A stretch of DNA of 64,000 nucleotides, from positions 62,001 to 126,000 of the forward strand of contig JAAVTG010000550.1 in the NCBI GenBank assembly GCA_011947345.1, written 5' to 3'. Below are positions 1 through 10,673 of this stretch, in pieces. Source of the stretch: Phytophthora quininea (Eukaryota > Oomycota > Peronosporomycetes > Peronosporales > Peronosporaceae). Both the position numbers and the translations under genes were made by a program. Position 1 is the stretch's first letter; every line of letters starts with the position of its first letter. The notes beneath the pieces were generated by a model. The model saw only the letters and a list, made by a program, of their open reading frames with translations. It searched no databases and had not been told where the DNA came from.

Positions 1-84
1 GAATTCCGCGGCGGTGTGTCCCCATCAAAATCCATCAATTTTAGTATCGGATAGTCCCTGAAGCAAACTGCGAGTTTGACTTTC

Positions 85-256
85 AATTGATGGGATGTGA
101 CCAAACCCCATTGCTTTTTGTCTTTCATTCTCGAATTTCCCACCACGATGGACAACAGATTGTACTACAAGCCCTGCGGCGAGAGCTGGAGGAGGAAGAT
201 AGTGAACTGCAAGGCGAAATTTACGAGGACAACAACAACGACATTATAGAGCATTG
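85..256 (+). CDS. Possible 3' tail of an upstream gene (partial, uncertain)
   Basis: One frame stays open from about position 85 and ends at the TGA at 254-256. Its last ~35 codons are acidic and glutamine-rich (ALRRELEEEDSELQG, then EDNNNDIIEH), which looks more like a protein C-terminus than chance. No family is recognised. It could be the last exon of a gene cut by the window edge or a transposon remnant. It lies just upstream of the 2OG-oxygenase-like pseudogene on the same strand. Confidence 0.25.
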
Positions 257-287
257 ACCCTTTGGGGGTCAAGGCACCGCTGCAGAC

Positions 288-1707
288 GTGCCAGCTCCTT
301 CGGGAGCTATGTGTTCGACGATAAGTAAGTTATTGGCTCGTGCAGGCACTCAAGCTGGCGAGTTTAGTTTCGGAGGACAAACAGACACGCTGCCTTCAGT
401 CCCAGGCATACTCGTCGATGGGGTTAGGCCGATCCCAGTCCCGTTGACGGGGAAGTGGCTCAGAAACTCATTACATCCTGCGAACAATCTCCGTTCGGTC
501 ACAAACTCGAGACTTTGGTGGATGAAAGCGTGCGCAAGAGCTGGCAGTTGGAATCGAGTCAACTGCAGCTAACAAACCCACTGTGGCACAAAGGAATCGA
601 GGAGCTGGCCAAGACGATCGCAGAGCGTTTGGGGTACAAGGATATTCCGTTGACGTGCAAGCTTTACAGGCTTCTCGTGCATGGAGAAGGAGGCCATTCG
701 ACAAGCACAAGGATACTGAGAAGGAGGACGGCATGATCGTCACGCTGTCGGTTCTCAAAGAGTCCTCCTCCCGATGAGTTTGATTCTGAGGAGGAGAGGG
801 ACGAAGATGATAAGGACAAGGACAAATACTATCCAGCAGCGTTCTATCGGGGAATGTGCCAGCTTCTTGTCGATATTGGAGACCCATTGTTGGTACTTCG
901 GTGCTTCAGCGAGTTTTGGAGTGACTTTGATCCTGCACTTGATGAAGACGCATTTGTCCAGTCCATGGTCTCTGTCGCTAGCAACGTTGACTGGGATGTC
1001 GTGGGTCAGACGCTTTTGAACTCTCTGGATCGTCTAAAAGATCCAGTTGGAGTGGCATTGCAAGTTGCGGGTGGTTTACAGAGCGGTGCTGTGCACGCTG
1101 TCTTCTTGAAAACTGCGGTCGAGAAAGCGGTGGCGCTAAACGACCACGAGTTGTGCAATTTCAAAAGGATGGAGTTGCTGTGGAAGCGGGCCTTCACCTG
1201 TGGGGACACGAATATTCTCGCGTCGATCGCCAACAGATTCAGTCGGGTTGACCCCAGTCTGCTATTTCCAGTAGTCGAAGCATTTTCGAAATTTTTGTTG
1301 ATCTGGACAAGACAGATGAAAAGTACAAGACCTTAGCTGCGATCGCGATGATGAGAGCCACGTGGCTCGACCGAACCATTCAAGAAATGGATCAACCTTT
1401 TTCATGGGAGATGCCAGAAGGTTGCTTTCCTGAGAACGCCGAGGTTGAAGCATTTCTGCGCGGTCCCGAGGCCTCAACGAAGACAACAGGCACTGGATCG
1501 AAGTCTTCTAAAGACGTTCAGGCGGCACGGAACTATGCAGCTAAGTGGAACCACATGGCTGTCGTCGGTGCTTCGTTTAAGGCTGAGGCTGATGAAAGTG
1601 CCGTCGTGACGATAACGAAGACGCGCGAGTGGTTTGACGCGCAGCAAGAAAAGACGAAAGCTGTCAAGGCCAAGCGCAGCGTCTTGACCGAGAAGTTCGC
1701 CGACTAG
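288..1707 (+). pseudogene. 2OG-Fe(II) oxygenase-like protein, broken and internally deleted
   Basis: Pieces in several frames together resemble a large oomycete protein family with a prolyl-4-hydroxylase-like 2-oxoglutarate/Fe(II) domain. An N-terminal part (SFGGQTDTLPSVPG) continues at 455 (SPFGHKLETLVDES, IAERLGYKDIPLTCKLYRLL). The HxD-containing stretch KHKDTEKEDGM follows in a third frame. The distal part of the oxygenase core, with the second metal His and the 2OG-binding Arg, is missing: at about 770 the sequence jumps to an acidic linker and then to the C-terminal helical region (854-1336, 1348-1707). There are frame breaks near 440, 700-770 and 1290; the last lies in a T-run. It converges on the DUF4246 gene with under 50 bp between stops. 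The family match is from recognition, not a search. Confidence 0.6.
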
Positions 1708-1754
1708 GAACACGAAGAAGGTCGTTCGTAAAAAAAATCGTCATTTTATCTTGG

Positions 1755-3859
1755 CTAATGTTCGCACAGGGAGAAGTAGCGGGAATACCCAAACGCATCT
1801 TCTTCACCTTCTGCTAATGCAGCACGCTCTTCCATCAATTGTAGTCGGTGTTGTCTCGCCTCTAGCAGAGACATTCCGTTGTCTAACATGGACCGAATGT
1901 TTTGTTCCACCCGATCCACGAGGTTCATCTCGGTCAAAACCTTCAGTTTTGCTTCAATCCAGTCGCATTGCTGGGGAGCAATCACAGAGGTGGAAGGAAT
2001 CGGCTTGTCAGGGTCGATGAGGAAGAACACCAGGATCTTGCGCGTTCCAGCTTCACTTGGATCGCTCAGCTCGAACGGTTGTACTTGATGCTGCAGCCAG
2101 TTGGGGAACACAATACAACGCGGATCATACGTCTCAACGGACCCCATGTATTGCACCAGAAGCTCGTCGTTAAATAGCCCGTAGACTGCTGCGACGCCGT
2201 CCTCGTCATTCTGCTGGTACATCGGGTCTGCAACTTCCGCTCGAAGCGCTAGACGGGATTCCATGACATTTTCACTGTCAAAGTAGTAGATTCCAGTGCC
2301 GACGATATTCTCCGCTAAAGTGCCTTCAAGATGCCAGACGCCGCCATTGTATTCAGGATTCTCCGGCGTTAGAACAATCTCGGCGATCTTTACAATAACT
2401 TGTAAGGTTTTGCCTCGAAGAGATACCATTTCTGTTTTTATTGGCGGCTCCACTACCTCTGGAATGCGTGGGCGGCGAGGCAAGACACGCCATGAATCGT
2501 GACTGTACATGTCAACACTAAACGCAGACGGCGGCAACCCTGCTGCTTTGTCCGTCAACATGCGCTCAAACATCGGCACAAACCGACCGAAGATATTTCC
2601 AATCGAGTCGTACAAAGCAGAATATTTTTCAGGGTGCAGATTGTTTATATACGACAAAATACGTACCGGACATTTGCCACTAGTTCCAGGTTCTCCACTC
2701 TCGCCGACTGCGAAGTCGGTCGGAATCCATTGATAGTCAGAGTCACATACTTCTGGCTTGGCTACAAGATCGGAGGCTGTGAGGATAACACGATGCATTT
2801 GCTCTGCTGGGGTCGCAAAGAGGAGGGATCCAACGCCGCTGGAACGCGTAGAGTTTGTCCATACACGCAGCAGAACAGCGAAGGATGCACCAGATCCAGC
2901 ACCATTTTGTTCGAGTGCGGATGCCAGTCCTTCTCATCGTCTGGTACATTCTCCAGCACTTCCACTTCCGCTTTGAATCTCTCCGCCATATCTTCTGAGA
3001 TGAGATTGTCGCTAATATAAACTCCATCAATACCTGCTGGGGAGACTAACTCCTTGTCAAAGTCCATGTCAAGCGATAGTCCTTCTCTGATCGCAATCAC
3101 TCGAAGCATTTTTACTATATAATTTTTAGCAGCATCCAATTCCCGGAGAATCTTCTCGCAGTGCAACTTGAGCTTCAGCAGACGCTCCTCATCGGGCAGA
3201 ATCGATTCTTCAGGGAGCCCAAGAGCTTCTTTGACATTGCCACCTTTTCGAATCACCAGCACAAACTTGACGGCGCGATGGTCGACTTCTTCATCGTCCA
3301 TTTTTCTTGCTGACTCGATTGCTAATTCAGTTGTCTCCTCTGTCCATTCTTCAACAGGAACACTCTCCAGTCGCTCTCGCAATAAAAGCTGGTTAATGGT
3401 CCACTTTACTGCCGAATAAGATTCCTGAGCGTCCACTTCTCGTCTCAACGTGGTCAATTTTTGCTTCTCTTGTGGCGAAATGTCGCTGTTTTCTTCATTT
3501 TCGTTTCCACCATCTTTAGGATCTTCATCATTTTCTTGGTCACTGTCTTCTTCAATATCGCTGTCTCGGTCCATTCCAACTTCCGTCACGATCTCCTGCA
3601 ACCATTTCTTTAGTTTTTCAACTTTTTCATAACTATTTGGTTCCTGCAATAATCCACTGAGCGTATCCAATGGACGCTGCCCGTGGTACGAGCCCATGAG
3701 CGTGTGCTCAAAAGTATTGTACAGCAGCTCCGCTTCGATCTCCGACAGCCAGTGATCTCGAACTTCTTCGTCCTGTGCCTTGACCCACCACCGATGCTTT
3801 TGCAGGATGCTGGAGATGGCTTGCTGCAGATGCAGCTCCAGCAACGGACGCGGCTCCAT
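1755..3859 (-). CDS. DUF4246 protein (predicted Fe/2OG-dioxygenase-like fold), one frameshift
   Basis: Two minus-strand frames (3859-2762, then about 2830-1755) together give a protein of roughly 700 residues. Hallmarks of DUF4246 are visible in order: DLVHPSLFCCVYG before the break, then WIPTDFAV, YINNLHPEKYSALYDSIG, GGVWHLEGTLAENIVGTGIY with DSENV, and CIVFPNWLQHQVQPFEL with KILVFFLIDPDKP. The His of WHLEG, the downstream acidic residues and the His of LQHQ are candidate metal ligands. The N-terminal half carries an acidic insert. The frame changes at about 2825-2830 at a C-run (GATCCCTCC on the minus strand); one extra C restores continuity, so a base-calling error is as likely as a mutation. 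Such proteins occur in fungi and oomycetes; the substrate is unknown. Confidence 0.75.
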
Positions 3860-4455
3860 TGCAACTTTTCAAGAGTACCCGATATGTAGTACGAAGTGAA
3901 AACAACTTTGTCGAAATGGTGGTTTTGTGCATAAAACTAGTATAGATAGCTGCCATTTGAATCCGTGTGTCTGTGCAGTTTGCTAGCCCGAGACCCGGTT
4001 TTGTGGGAAAATCTTCGACTACTGCCGGTACAGTACTGACAACAACAACCAGGAGAGCAAAGTTCTTCGCGGCTTTCGACAGAAAAAGCGAAGGTCGTCA
4101 AGCAAGCCAAAATGACAACGCGAATGGACAACTCTGAAAATGGCAGCAACACGACGTACATGTTTCTGTCGTAATGATCTTCTTGGGGAATGCACAAGTG
4201 CCTCTTTGTGATGCGGCGTCGTCACAGGTTGGTGGACAACCACCAAGCAATCAAAGTTTCTGTGCGGACGTAGACGTGTAAAATGCCGCTTTACGTTGGT
4301 TTGACTGACTCAGAGTTCTGCTTCGCCATCACGTGATGGTGGAACGATCTGCATCTGCTGCGAATCTCTCTTTCCTCTTCACAGCGCTTATTGGATTGCA
4401 TCGCTCATTCCTCAACTTTATCGGTAGTTGACAAGCCCAAGACTCCACCACCACC
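3860..4455. promoter_or_regulatory. Head-to-head intergenic region (DUF4246 / MDP1)
   Basis: About 600 bp separate the divergent starts of the DUF4246 gene and the MDP1-like phosphatase. No supported gene is present; the short ORFs on either strand lack recognisable motifs. The part next to the phosphatase carries an oomycete Inr/FPR-like core, listed separately. The DUF4246 side has no equally clear core. Confidence 0.5.
4403..4419 (+). promoter_or_regulatory. Oomycete Inr+FPR-like promoter core
   Basis: GCTCATTCCTCAACTTT closely matches the oomycete initiator plus flanking promoter region consensus (GCTCATTYYNCAWTTT). It lies 37 nt upstream of the ATG at 4456, the expected distance for a short 5' UTR. 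Confidence 0.7.
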
Positions 4456-5096
4456 ATGCTCAAGGCGCCTGCACCCGGAAAGAACCGCTCGACCGAGTCC
4501 AAGGACCCCGACCACTTCGAGCGAGCCTTCCGCAAGTGGACCTACATCCCGCAGCTCGTCGTGTTCGACCTCGACTTCACCATGTGGTTCCCGGCCATGG
4601 ACGAGCTGTACGGTGAAAACATCTCCAAGGACCCGGTCTTGGGTAACGTCACGGACGCCGTCGGTCAGCAAGTGCACTTTTACCCAGAGGTGCACGCTGT
4701 ACTGAGTGTGCTGCGGACCGACCCGCAGTTCCGAGACACGAAGATCGGCGTGGCGTCTCGGACCGAGGAGATCGAGAACGCCAAGACGTGTCTGCGTCTG
4801 ATGGACGTATCGCTGCGTGACGAAGCAGCCGTCAAGAGCGACAAGAAGCCTCTCGGCAGTCTTGCAGACTACGTGACGGTGTTCCCCGGCAGCAAGACGA
4901 CGCACTTTCAGCAGCTCAAGGAGCAGAGCGGCATTGGCTTCGAAGACATGCTGTTCTGCGATGACGAGAAGGCAATGTGGCGGACGTGAGTGCATTGGGC
5001 GTGCAGAGCTCGCACTGTCCTGAAGGTCTCACCGTAGCGTCGTGGCTGCAAGGAATGGAGGATTTCCAACTGGCCAAGAAGCAGCAGAACCAGTAG
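4456..5096 (+). CDS. Magnesium-dependent phosphatase-1-like HAD phosphatase (one frameshift)
   Basis: The protein has the MDP-1 layout of the haloacid dehalogenase superfamily. Motif I is VVFDLDFTMW (nucleophile D38, general acid D40), as in the DLDYTLW form of MDP-1. Motif II falls in IGVASRTEE, a candidate motif III Lys is near KTTHFQQLK, and motif IV is FCDDEKA. The first frame stops at 4987-4989. The conserved MDP-1 end (NVADVSALGVQ, then LQGMEDFQLAKK) continues in the next frame to the TAG at 5094-5096. The shift is a single base at an A-run near 4973 (GCAATG where GCAAATG would stay in frame), so a sequencing error is likely. MDP-1 enzymes hydrolyse small phosphates, possibly protein-bound sugar phosphates or phosphotyrosine; the substrate here is unknown. 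Confidence 0.85.
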
Positions 5097-5207
5097 AGAT
5101 TTTGCTAATTCCAACAGCAACAAACAAGTTCAACTTTGTGTCGATGGCTACATTTTTGGTCACATCGTCATTTCGTACTTATGACAGACTGCATTTTACT
5201 GTTGGCC

Positions 5208-7600
5208 ATGGCATGCTCAGCTCGACACGTCTCGCGCTGGAGGCTCTGCCAGGCCCCAGAGGCTGATCACTCGGCTGCAACTTTGTCCAGTTCAAGTCAA
5301 GACGGCTGTAGTGCTGTAGAAAAAGCTGCAGCTTCTACGCCGCCCGTGTCGCTACGATATCTTAATGAGTTCGTAGGCAAACTCCACTGCGCGCCTGCGT
5401 TACTGCAGCATGGACTGTTCCCAGACGCAAAAGAAGTCACAGAGGTAATATACATTATGCTTTTTCAGTCTGTTTTTATTTTATTAGTAATATTGTTGTG
5501 CTGTAGAGCATGGCGCTGTTCAATGCGGTGAGGAGATATTTTGTTGCGTGCAAGAGTGATCAGCCAGATGAAGATCTACCTGACGGCATTGTGGTGGTTG
5601 GAGATGGCAACACCCGTAAGATAAAGTATTTTGTTGTAGTTTTGTGGTCTTTTGTTGACAACTATTGCTTTTAGCGAGGACGGCGGTTATGTTTGCGTTT
5701 CGAATGCGTGGATGGAAGTGTTACAGTATTGATCCAGCAATGGAGAAAAACTCCAGTGACGTATGTGCAAAATGATTATTATTTATTGAGTTGTGATACT
5801 GACGATATTTGTTGCGGAATGCTAGCGATCGAAGGGCTGGGCAGACGTTGCGAATTTGGTGGTTATACGCAACAAGATCGAGAATGTGCGGATCAAACTG
5901 CGCCGTGCGATTGTGGTGCTTGTCCACGCCCACGTGACACTGGAGCAGGCTTTGAGTGCAGTGCAAGCTGAAGAAATTTGCGGCGTGGTCACCATGCCGT
6001 GCTGTAATTGGTATAGTCGCCAAGAAGAACTCTTCGGACGTGGGCCTGACCTCGTGTACGATGACTTCAGTGTGCTCTCCGACAAACGAGAGATCCGTTT
6101 GTGGGTAGGCGGCGAGTCGAACAGCGATGTCAATACCTCGCATGCTGATTTCTCCTCGTCCGCAAGTGTCATGAAAGGTTGCGTCCGCAAAGAGTTAGTT
6201 GTGAGCGATGAGCCAAGCATAGATGGTCGAGGAATTCATCCTATCATAACAGAAAAGCTGGCGCAGGAATTAGACAAGAAGCATGATGGCGTGTTGGACT
6301 TTATTGGCAATGTCCTGGGCGAGTTGGCCCGCGATGCGTCAACAATGACACAAGAGGAATATTTCGCTGAAGAACAAACCATTGGCAGCAGTTTGCCGTC
6401 GGCCGTGGCTTCTCATTTGGCGAGAGATAGCCACGTGCTTGCGCTTGGTTGGCACCCTCGACGACTGGCAGTGCGGCTATTGCTCCGTGCCGGATATACG
6501 AATGTCTACACAATTTCCATGAAGGAAAAAGTGTTTGTTTCAGTGGATGGTAACAGTAATCACGGTACCAAGCGACTGCAATTGCAGTTGTACAAGTGCG
6601 GCGTTAACTTGGATGCCGATGGAGAAGATGAGGAAGTGGTGAAATTGGAGCCGTGCGGGTACTTCACGTTGCATTCTTCTTTCTCTTTGTCATCTACTGG
6701 CGATGAAGGTGAAGAAAGCAATGAAGAACAAACCACTGTCTTATTCAATAGCGAGGAACTCCAACACCGCCATTGGAGTGCGTACTAGACGCTGGCTTCC
6801 TCTTCCGCGGCTTCCGAGGTCGCGCCAACAAGAGTCCTGCATTCTTCCGTCAACTGTGCGTCACACTGGGCCAAATTGTATCTGCTTGCGGCTATACTTC
6901 AACTAGTATCGCTCGAAATGCTTCGCTGGTCTGCCTTACGCCGCGTAAGCAATGGTGTAAGAAAGACTACCTAGCTCATGAAGACCTTGGCTACGATGTT
7001 CAGTCCCTCATCGCTGTCAGAAAACAGTTTCCGGGGACGCCCGTGTTCGTTTATTGTTGCTTCCAGCGGCAAAAACTCCATGACCTAGCGGTTGTGCCAT
7101 CTACTAACACCGCTGAAATAAACACTACGACTCGAGATGCAGCAATTGCAACGTGGCAGCAGCTAGAGAACCATCTGAAAGCTCGACAAAGAGAATTAGT
7201 AGAAGAATTGGTGGTGATCGACAGCCCCAGCGCTCGAGTGAAAGCCGCAGAGGATGAAGAACAGGCGGTGGCAGCAGTCGCTAGTTATAAGCAGCAAGTG
7301 AGGAAGGTTTACGTTCAAGTTACGGGCGAGATTTCACGCGTCCGCAAGTTTAGCAACGGAATGGCATTTCTATCTCTCGAGCTGGCTGGAAGTGGCTACG
7401 ACAGACCACTGCAAGTGTTTTTGCAGCGCGAGACACTGAACTGGTCTCCGTCCAAATTTGCCACGGTGGTAAGTCTGTTCCGTAGGGGCGATGAATTGGT
7501 TGCCGTTGGCTTCATGACCCGCAACACTCGTGGCCATTCGATGCTGCAAGTGGAAGCACTGTCGTTGGCTCGCAGCGGCCAATTTGAGTCTTTTAACTAA
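5208..7600 (+). CDS. Conserved multi-exon protein: Rossmann-like N-terminal domain and OB-like C-terminus
   Basis: Exons can be read as 5208-5444, 5507-5615, 5675-5760 and 5826-6777, with introns of 62, 59 and 65 nt bounded by GT..AG; reading frame is kept across all three. Exon 2-3 encodes VVVGDGNT|PRTAVMFAFR then WKCYSIDPAM, a glycine-rich loop followed by an acidic strand end, as in nucleotide- or SAM-binding folds. Exon 4 has CCNWYSRQEELFGR and LVYDDFSVLSDKREIRLW. The frame then changes near 6750-6818, explained either by a 41-nt GTGCGT..AG intron (6778-6818) or by a one-base error. The last part (VYVQVTGEISRVRKFSNG, then MAFLSLEL) resembles an OB-fold of the tRNA-synthetase anticodon-binding type. 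The start (ATG 5208; alternative 5181) is a guess. I do not recognise a named family; a methyltransferase-like or RNA-related role is only inference. Confidence 0.6.
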
Positions 7601-7723
7601 AGTTCTGCGCGCATCACTAATGGCATGTATTGTATGCCATCATTGATGACAGACAGACAAAACTAGTTTTTATTATCATGGTATAAGCGAGCTGCCCTTC
7701 AAATATCAACACTGATGTCGCCT

Positions 7724-9290
7724 CTAAACGTCCTGCAGACTGGGATGCATCGAGAACACCAGCTCCTTCCAATCTTCCATCGCCAGAGCCATCGTCTGAT
7801 GCAGGATTGTTTTCTCCAGGATCAGCATGCGCCGTATCTCGATCTTGCGCGTCCGATCTTGTTTATTGTCCCCCGTCAAGTCTGCCAGAATACGCTCGTC
7901 CTCTTTCAGAGTGGTGGGGTATTGTTGCAGCAACGTTTTGCACGTCGACATAACCGCTCGCGTGAAGACAAACTCGTTGCGGAGACTTAAAATGCGCCGC
8001 TCACTCTCGGGATTTTTCTTTTTTCTTTTGGAGGTAGCAAATCCATAAAACGAGGCATCTCCGAGCCCGACAGCAGCTTCAATTTCAACGACGTTGAAAT
8101 CTTCTCGCCGATCTTGTCGCTGTCGTAGAATAATTCGTAGCTTCCGTTGATACTTTCGTTCAAATGGGACTGCACCATGAAGTTTTTCACGTCGACCAAA
8201 GGGTCACTAGGGTCCAATGCAATGGTGATATCCACCTTGTCCAGCTGACGCGAAGGGTGAGAGCGCATGAAGCCGTTGTTCAGCATGAGTTGCACTGACG
8301 GTTTGCCAGGCATCGTCAGACGAACTTCTTGTCCGGTGGTGTACAATGATGTCGCGTACACTACTAACCGGTTGTTACTTTGATCGAATTCTACTCTGCT
8401 TGGCGGACAAACATTGTTGCTGCCATCGTCCTCTGTACACAGTCCAATGGTCGACAAAATAGGCGCCAACACGACGTCTTCTTCACGGTTTCCGAATGGA
8501 AAAGCACTTGCCCAAACGACTCCCATGGCGTAGCGGAAATTCTCGAGAGTGAAAGCTTCTTTTTAAAAATTGGAGGATCCACAGCTTCGGCCGAAGTCAC
8601 AGGTTCCAACAGTGCATCGTAAAAGGCTTCCACAGCGTTTTCCCGAACCACAGTGTATCTTAGTAGCTGAGATCCTTCCAATTCATCCGTCTCTTCCTTG
8701 TCATAGAACATGGAGCTGTTCAATCCCTCCATCAACGGCAAAGTCGAAATGAACTCGGAGTAATTCGAGCTCGCTCCTAGTGCACGTTCTTCCAGTAAAT
8801 GTAGCGCCATTGCAATTGCAGGAGGTAGATCCGGGTTCACCTCAAGTAGTAGCCCCACCCGACCTCTAGCAGCAGATTTCAAACTCATCACCTTGTCCAT
8901 TGGCAGCGACAGTAGTTCACCGCCGATTGACACGTCTTGGGTCGTAGCGTACGCTACTCCACGACCAAAATTGAAACCCGAAGGCTCCAGTACGGTGGAC
9001 ACGAAGGTGGCGAGTTTCTTGGTACTTCCAACCGGTCGGATGTTAATCCCCATCGGCTCCCCATCAGGCAATTTTCGACCGCCAAGAACCGGTCGATCCG
9101 AGCGAGACGAAGTGAACTGGTCAAACTGCATCTTGGACTCCGGATCGAGATCGAATTCCACCTCGACATCTGCTCGAGTAGTCGTGTCGACTTCTCCACC
9201 CACGTCGATGGACAATGCCGAGATGGTGAAGATGACACAAGCGATTGCAAAGAGTAATATCGAGATGGAAGCGTAAGAAGAAGTCGCCAT
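7724..9290 (-). CDS. Membrane-anchored SET-domain protein with Rubisco-LSMT-type C-terminus (two frameshifts)
   Basis: The start is set at the ATG complementary to 9288-9290, which puts a hydrophobic signal anchor (ISILLFAIACVIFTISALSI) at the N-terminus. A split SET domain follows: GRGVAYATTQDVSIGGELL, then the iSET helices, then NFRYAMGVVWASAFPF and the LAP..D-like region. The C-terminus (RNEFVFTRAVMSTCKTLL, ALAMEDWKELVFSM region) looks like a Rubisco-LSMT substrate-binding domain. Frames break at about 8567 and about 8025, each at an A-run on the coding strand where one extra A restores the reading. The protein is probably a lysine methyltransferase-like enzyme of the endomembrane system; catalytic activity is not assured, because the canonical NHS-type motif is replaced by LAPILSTIG. 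Confidence 0.75.
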
Positions 9291-9542
9291 GGTATTCACG
9301 CTTGTGGGTTGCAGGTCGACTCGAGGAATGATGCGCGTCAAACGTAACGATATCTTTTGAAAGGACACGAAAAGATCGCTAGCAACATAGCAACTTACAA
9401 CTTCAACTTGGCCAGCCAATAAAAAGTTATTAACTTTTCGTGACTACTCTACCAGTTGGTGGTCCGGAGGATTTCCCTCGCGAGAGAGGCAGTCTGCCAC
9501 ACGATGGGCTGATCACAAGATGGGACGGCTAAGGCTCCATAA

Positions 9543-10120
9543 TCAACGTAAAAATGTGAATGGTACTTCTTCATCATTGAATACAGTAGTGTAATCTACG
9601 ATGGCGACATGCCCGTAGGCTTTGCAAATTAAAGGTTTAAAAGGAAACACTTGACGTGTCGATACAAGGACACTAGTTACCCCGACTATGTTGTCTTGTT
9701 GGGGATCACAACATGTTTGTGCCATTTTACTACGGTTTGACGAGGCCATTCCATCACGCCATTTCGAGATTATGGTGGAAAACCCATCGCGAAAATAAGT
9801 AGAATCCTTCGCGATTATGCTGTTATCTGCCAGGTACAATACAAAAATCCGGTAGGTGAACTGAAGGGGTTGCCGAAGCAACCGCTCAGGATAACTAGTA
9901 ATCATGTCTCCTTGAAGATCACAAACGTTGGACTCGCTTGGATTCCTGTTGTGTCTGAGTGCTTCTGGATCAATGCCGCTGCCCATCGATTCAATGTACT
10001 GCGCCATCACCGTCAGTACAGCCCTTATGTTTTCCCGACTACCGCGTCTACAGCTTTATTTCATTGGATCGGCATATTTCTGTCTCATAGCACGAGATCT
10101 AGTTGGTGAGGTGCGTTCTC
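9543..10120 (-). CDS. Hypothetical protein, possibly broken
   Basis: A 155-codon ORF (ATG at 10010) reads on upstream in the same frame through one TAA into SCRRGSRENIRAVLTV and KYADPMK, suggesting a longer ancestral ORF starting near 10120. The readable part has YPERLLRQPLQFTYRIFVLY and ends at VPFTFLR. No family is recognised. It lies just downstream, in its own orientation, of the Mutator-like MITE. Confidence 0.35.
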
Positions 10121-10163
10121 ATCCACGACCAGCCACGCAATGGCGTTGACAGGAGAATAAAAG

Positions 10164-10508
10164 GGGAAAAAGTATGGAGATCGAGGTTACGGAGATCGAG
10201 GCAACATAAAATGGAATTCTGAGTTTGTAGTTCATAGAGCGCTAAAATCTATCGCCCAGCCTAAACCCAAAACTTACGCTCGCTGCGCTCGCCCTGTGTG
10301 AACCTAAGAACCCCTCAACCCCCTAAAGGGGCATCTCGCTTCGCTCGATCAGTGGCCAAGCTATAAGACATGCTTGGCCCGGGGTTTAAGTCTGCGTGCT
10401 CTGCACACGAGCCTGAAACCGCCTGTATCGATTTGGGCTTCGTGCTGTTTGTCATAAGTTTGGAGGACTTTTATGTTGCCTCGATCTCCGATCTCTATAG
10501 TTTTTCCC
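10164..10508. mobile_element. Mutator-like non-autonomous element (MITE), 345 bp, 9-bp target duplication
   Basis: Both sides carry the direct repeat GAATAAAAG (10155-10163 and 10509-10517), a perfect 9-bp target-site duplication. The ends are inverted: GGGAAAAA followed by TATGGAGATCG on the left, and the complement of GGGAAAAACTATAGAGATCG on the right. The similarity runs inward to GGAGATCGAGGCAACATAAAA on both sides; the left copy has an extra ~8 nt. The TIRs are therefore about 40-48 bp. Nine-base duplications with GGG-starting TIRs point to Mutator-like elements. The inside (GCTCGCTGCGCTCGCC, ACCCCTCAACCCCC) has no ORF. Confidence 0.85.
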
Positions 10509-10575
10509 GAATAAAAGCAGCAACACCACTCACCAGGTGTAGCAGATCGCCAGCAGAAATCACGCCACTCTTTGT

Positions 10576-10606
10576 TAAGTCTCACCGAAGCCTTCGGTGA
10601 GACTTA
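10576..10606. repeat. Perfect 15-bp inverted repeat (hairpin) upstream of an RXLR gene
   Basis: TAAGTCTCACCGAAG, one C, then its exact complement CTTCGGTGAGACTTA. It sits about 20 nt upstream of the promoter core of the RXLR gene at 10674. It could be a relic of a transposon end, a protein-binding palindrome or a cruciform-forming sequence. Confidence 0.8.
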
Positions 10607-10624
10607 GCTACCATCAGTTTGACA

Positions 10625-10640
10625 TCTCACTTTTCAATTG
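10625..10640 (+). promoter_or_regulatory. Inr/FPR-like promoter core of RXLR gene
   Basis: TCTCACTTTTCAATTG resembles the oomycete Inr-FPR (TCAYTYNNCAATTT) and lies 34 nt upstream of the ATG at 10674. Confidence 0.6.
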
Positions 10641-10673
10641 TCTCTCGAGCCGCCAAGCCCACTTCCACTCAAG

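Noticed and set aside
4405..4995. 196-codon minus-strand ORF opposite MDP1
   Set aside because: Antisense shadow; the plus strand carries all the HAD motifs.
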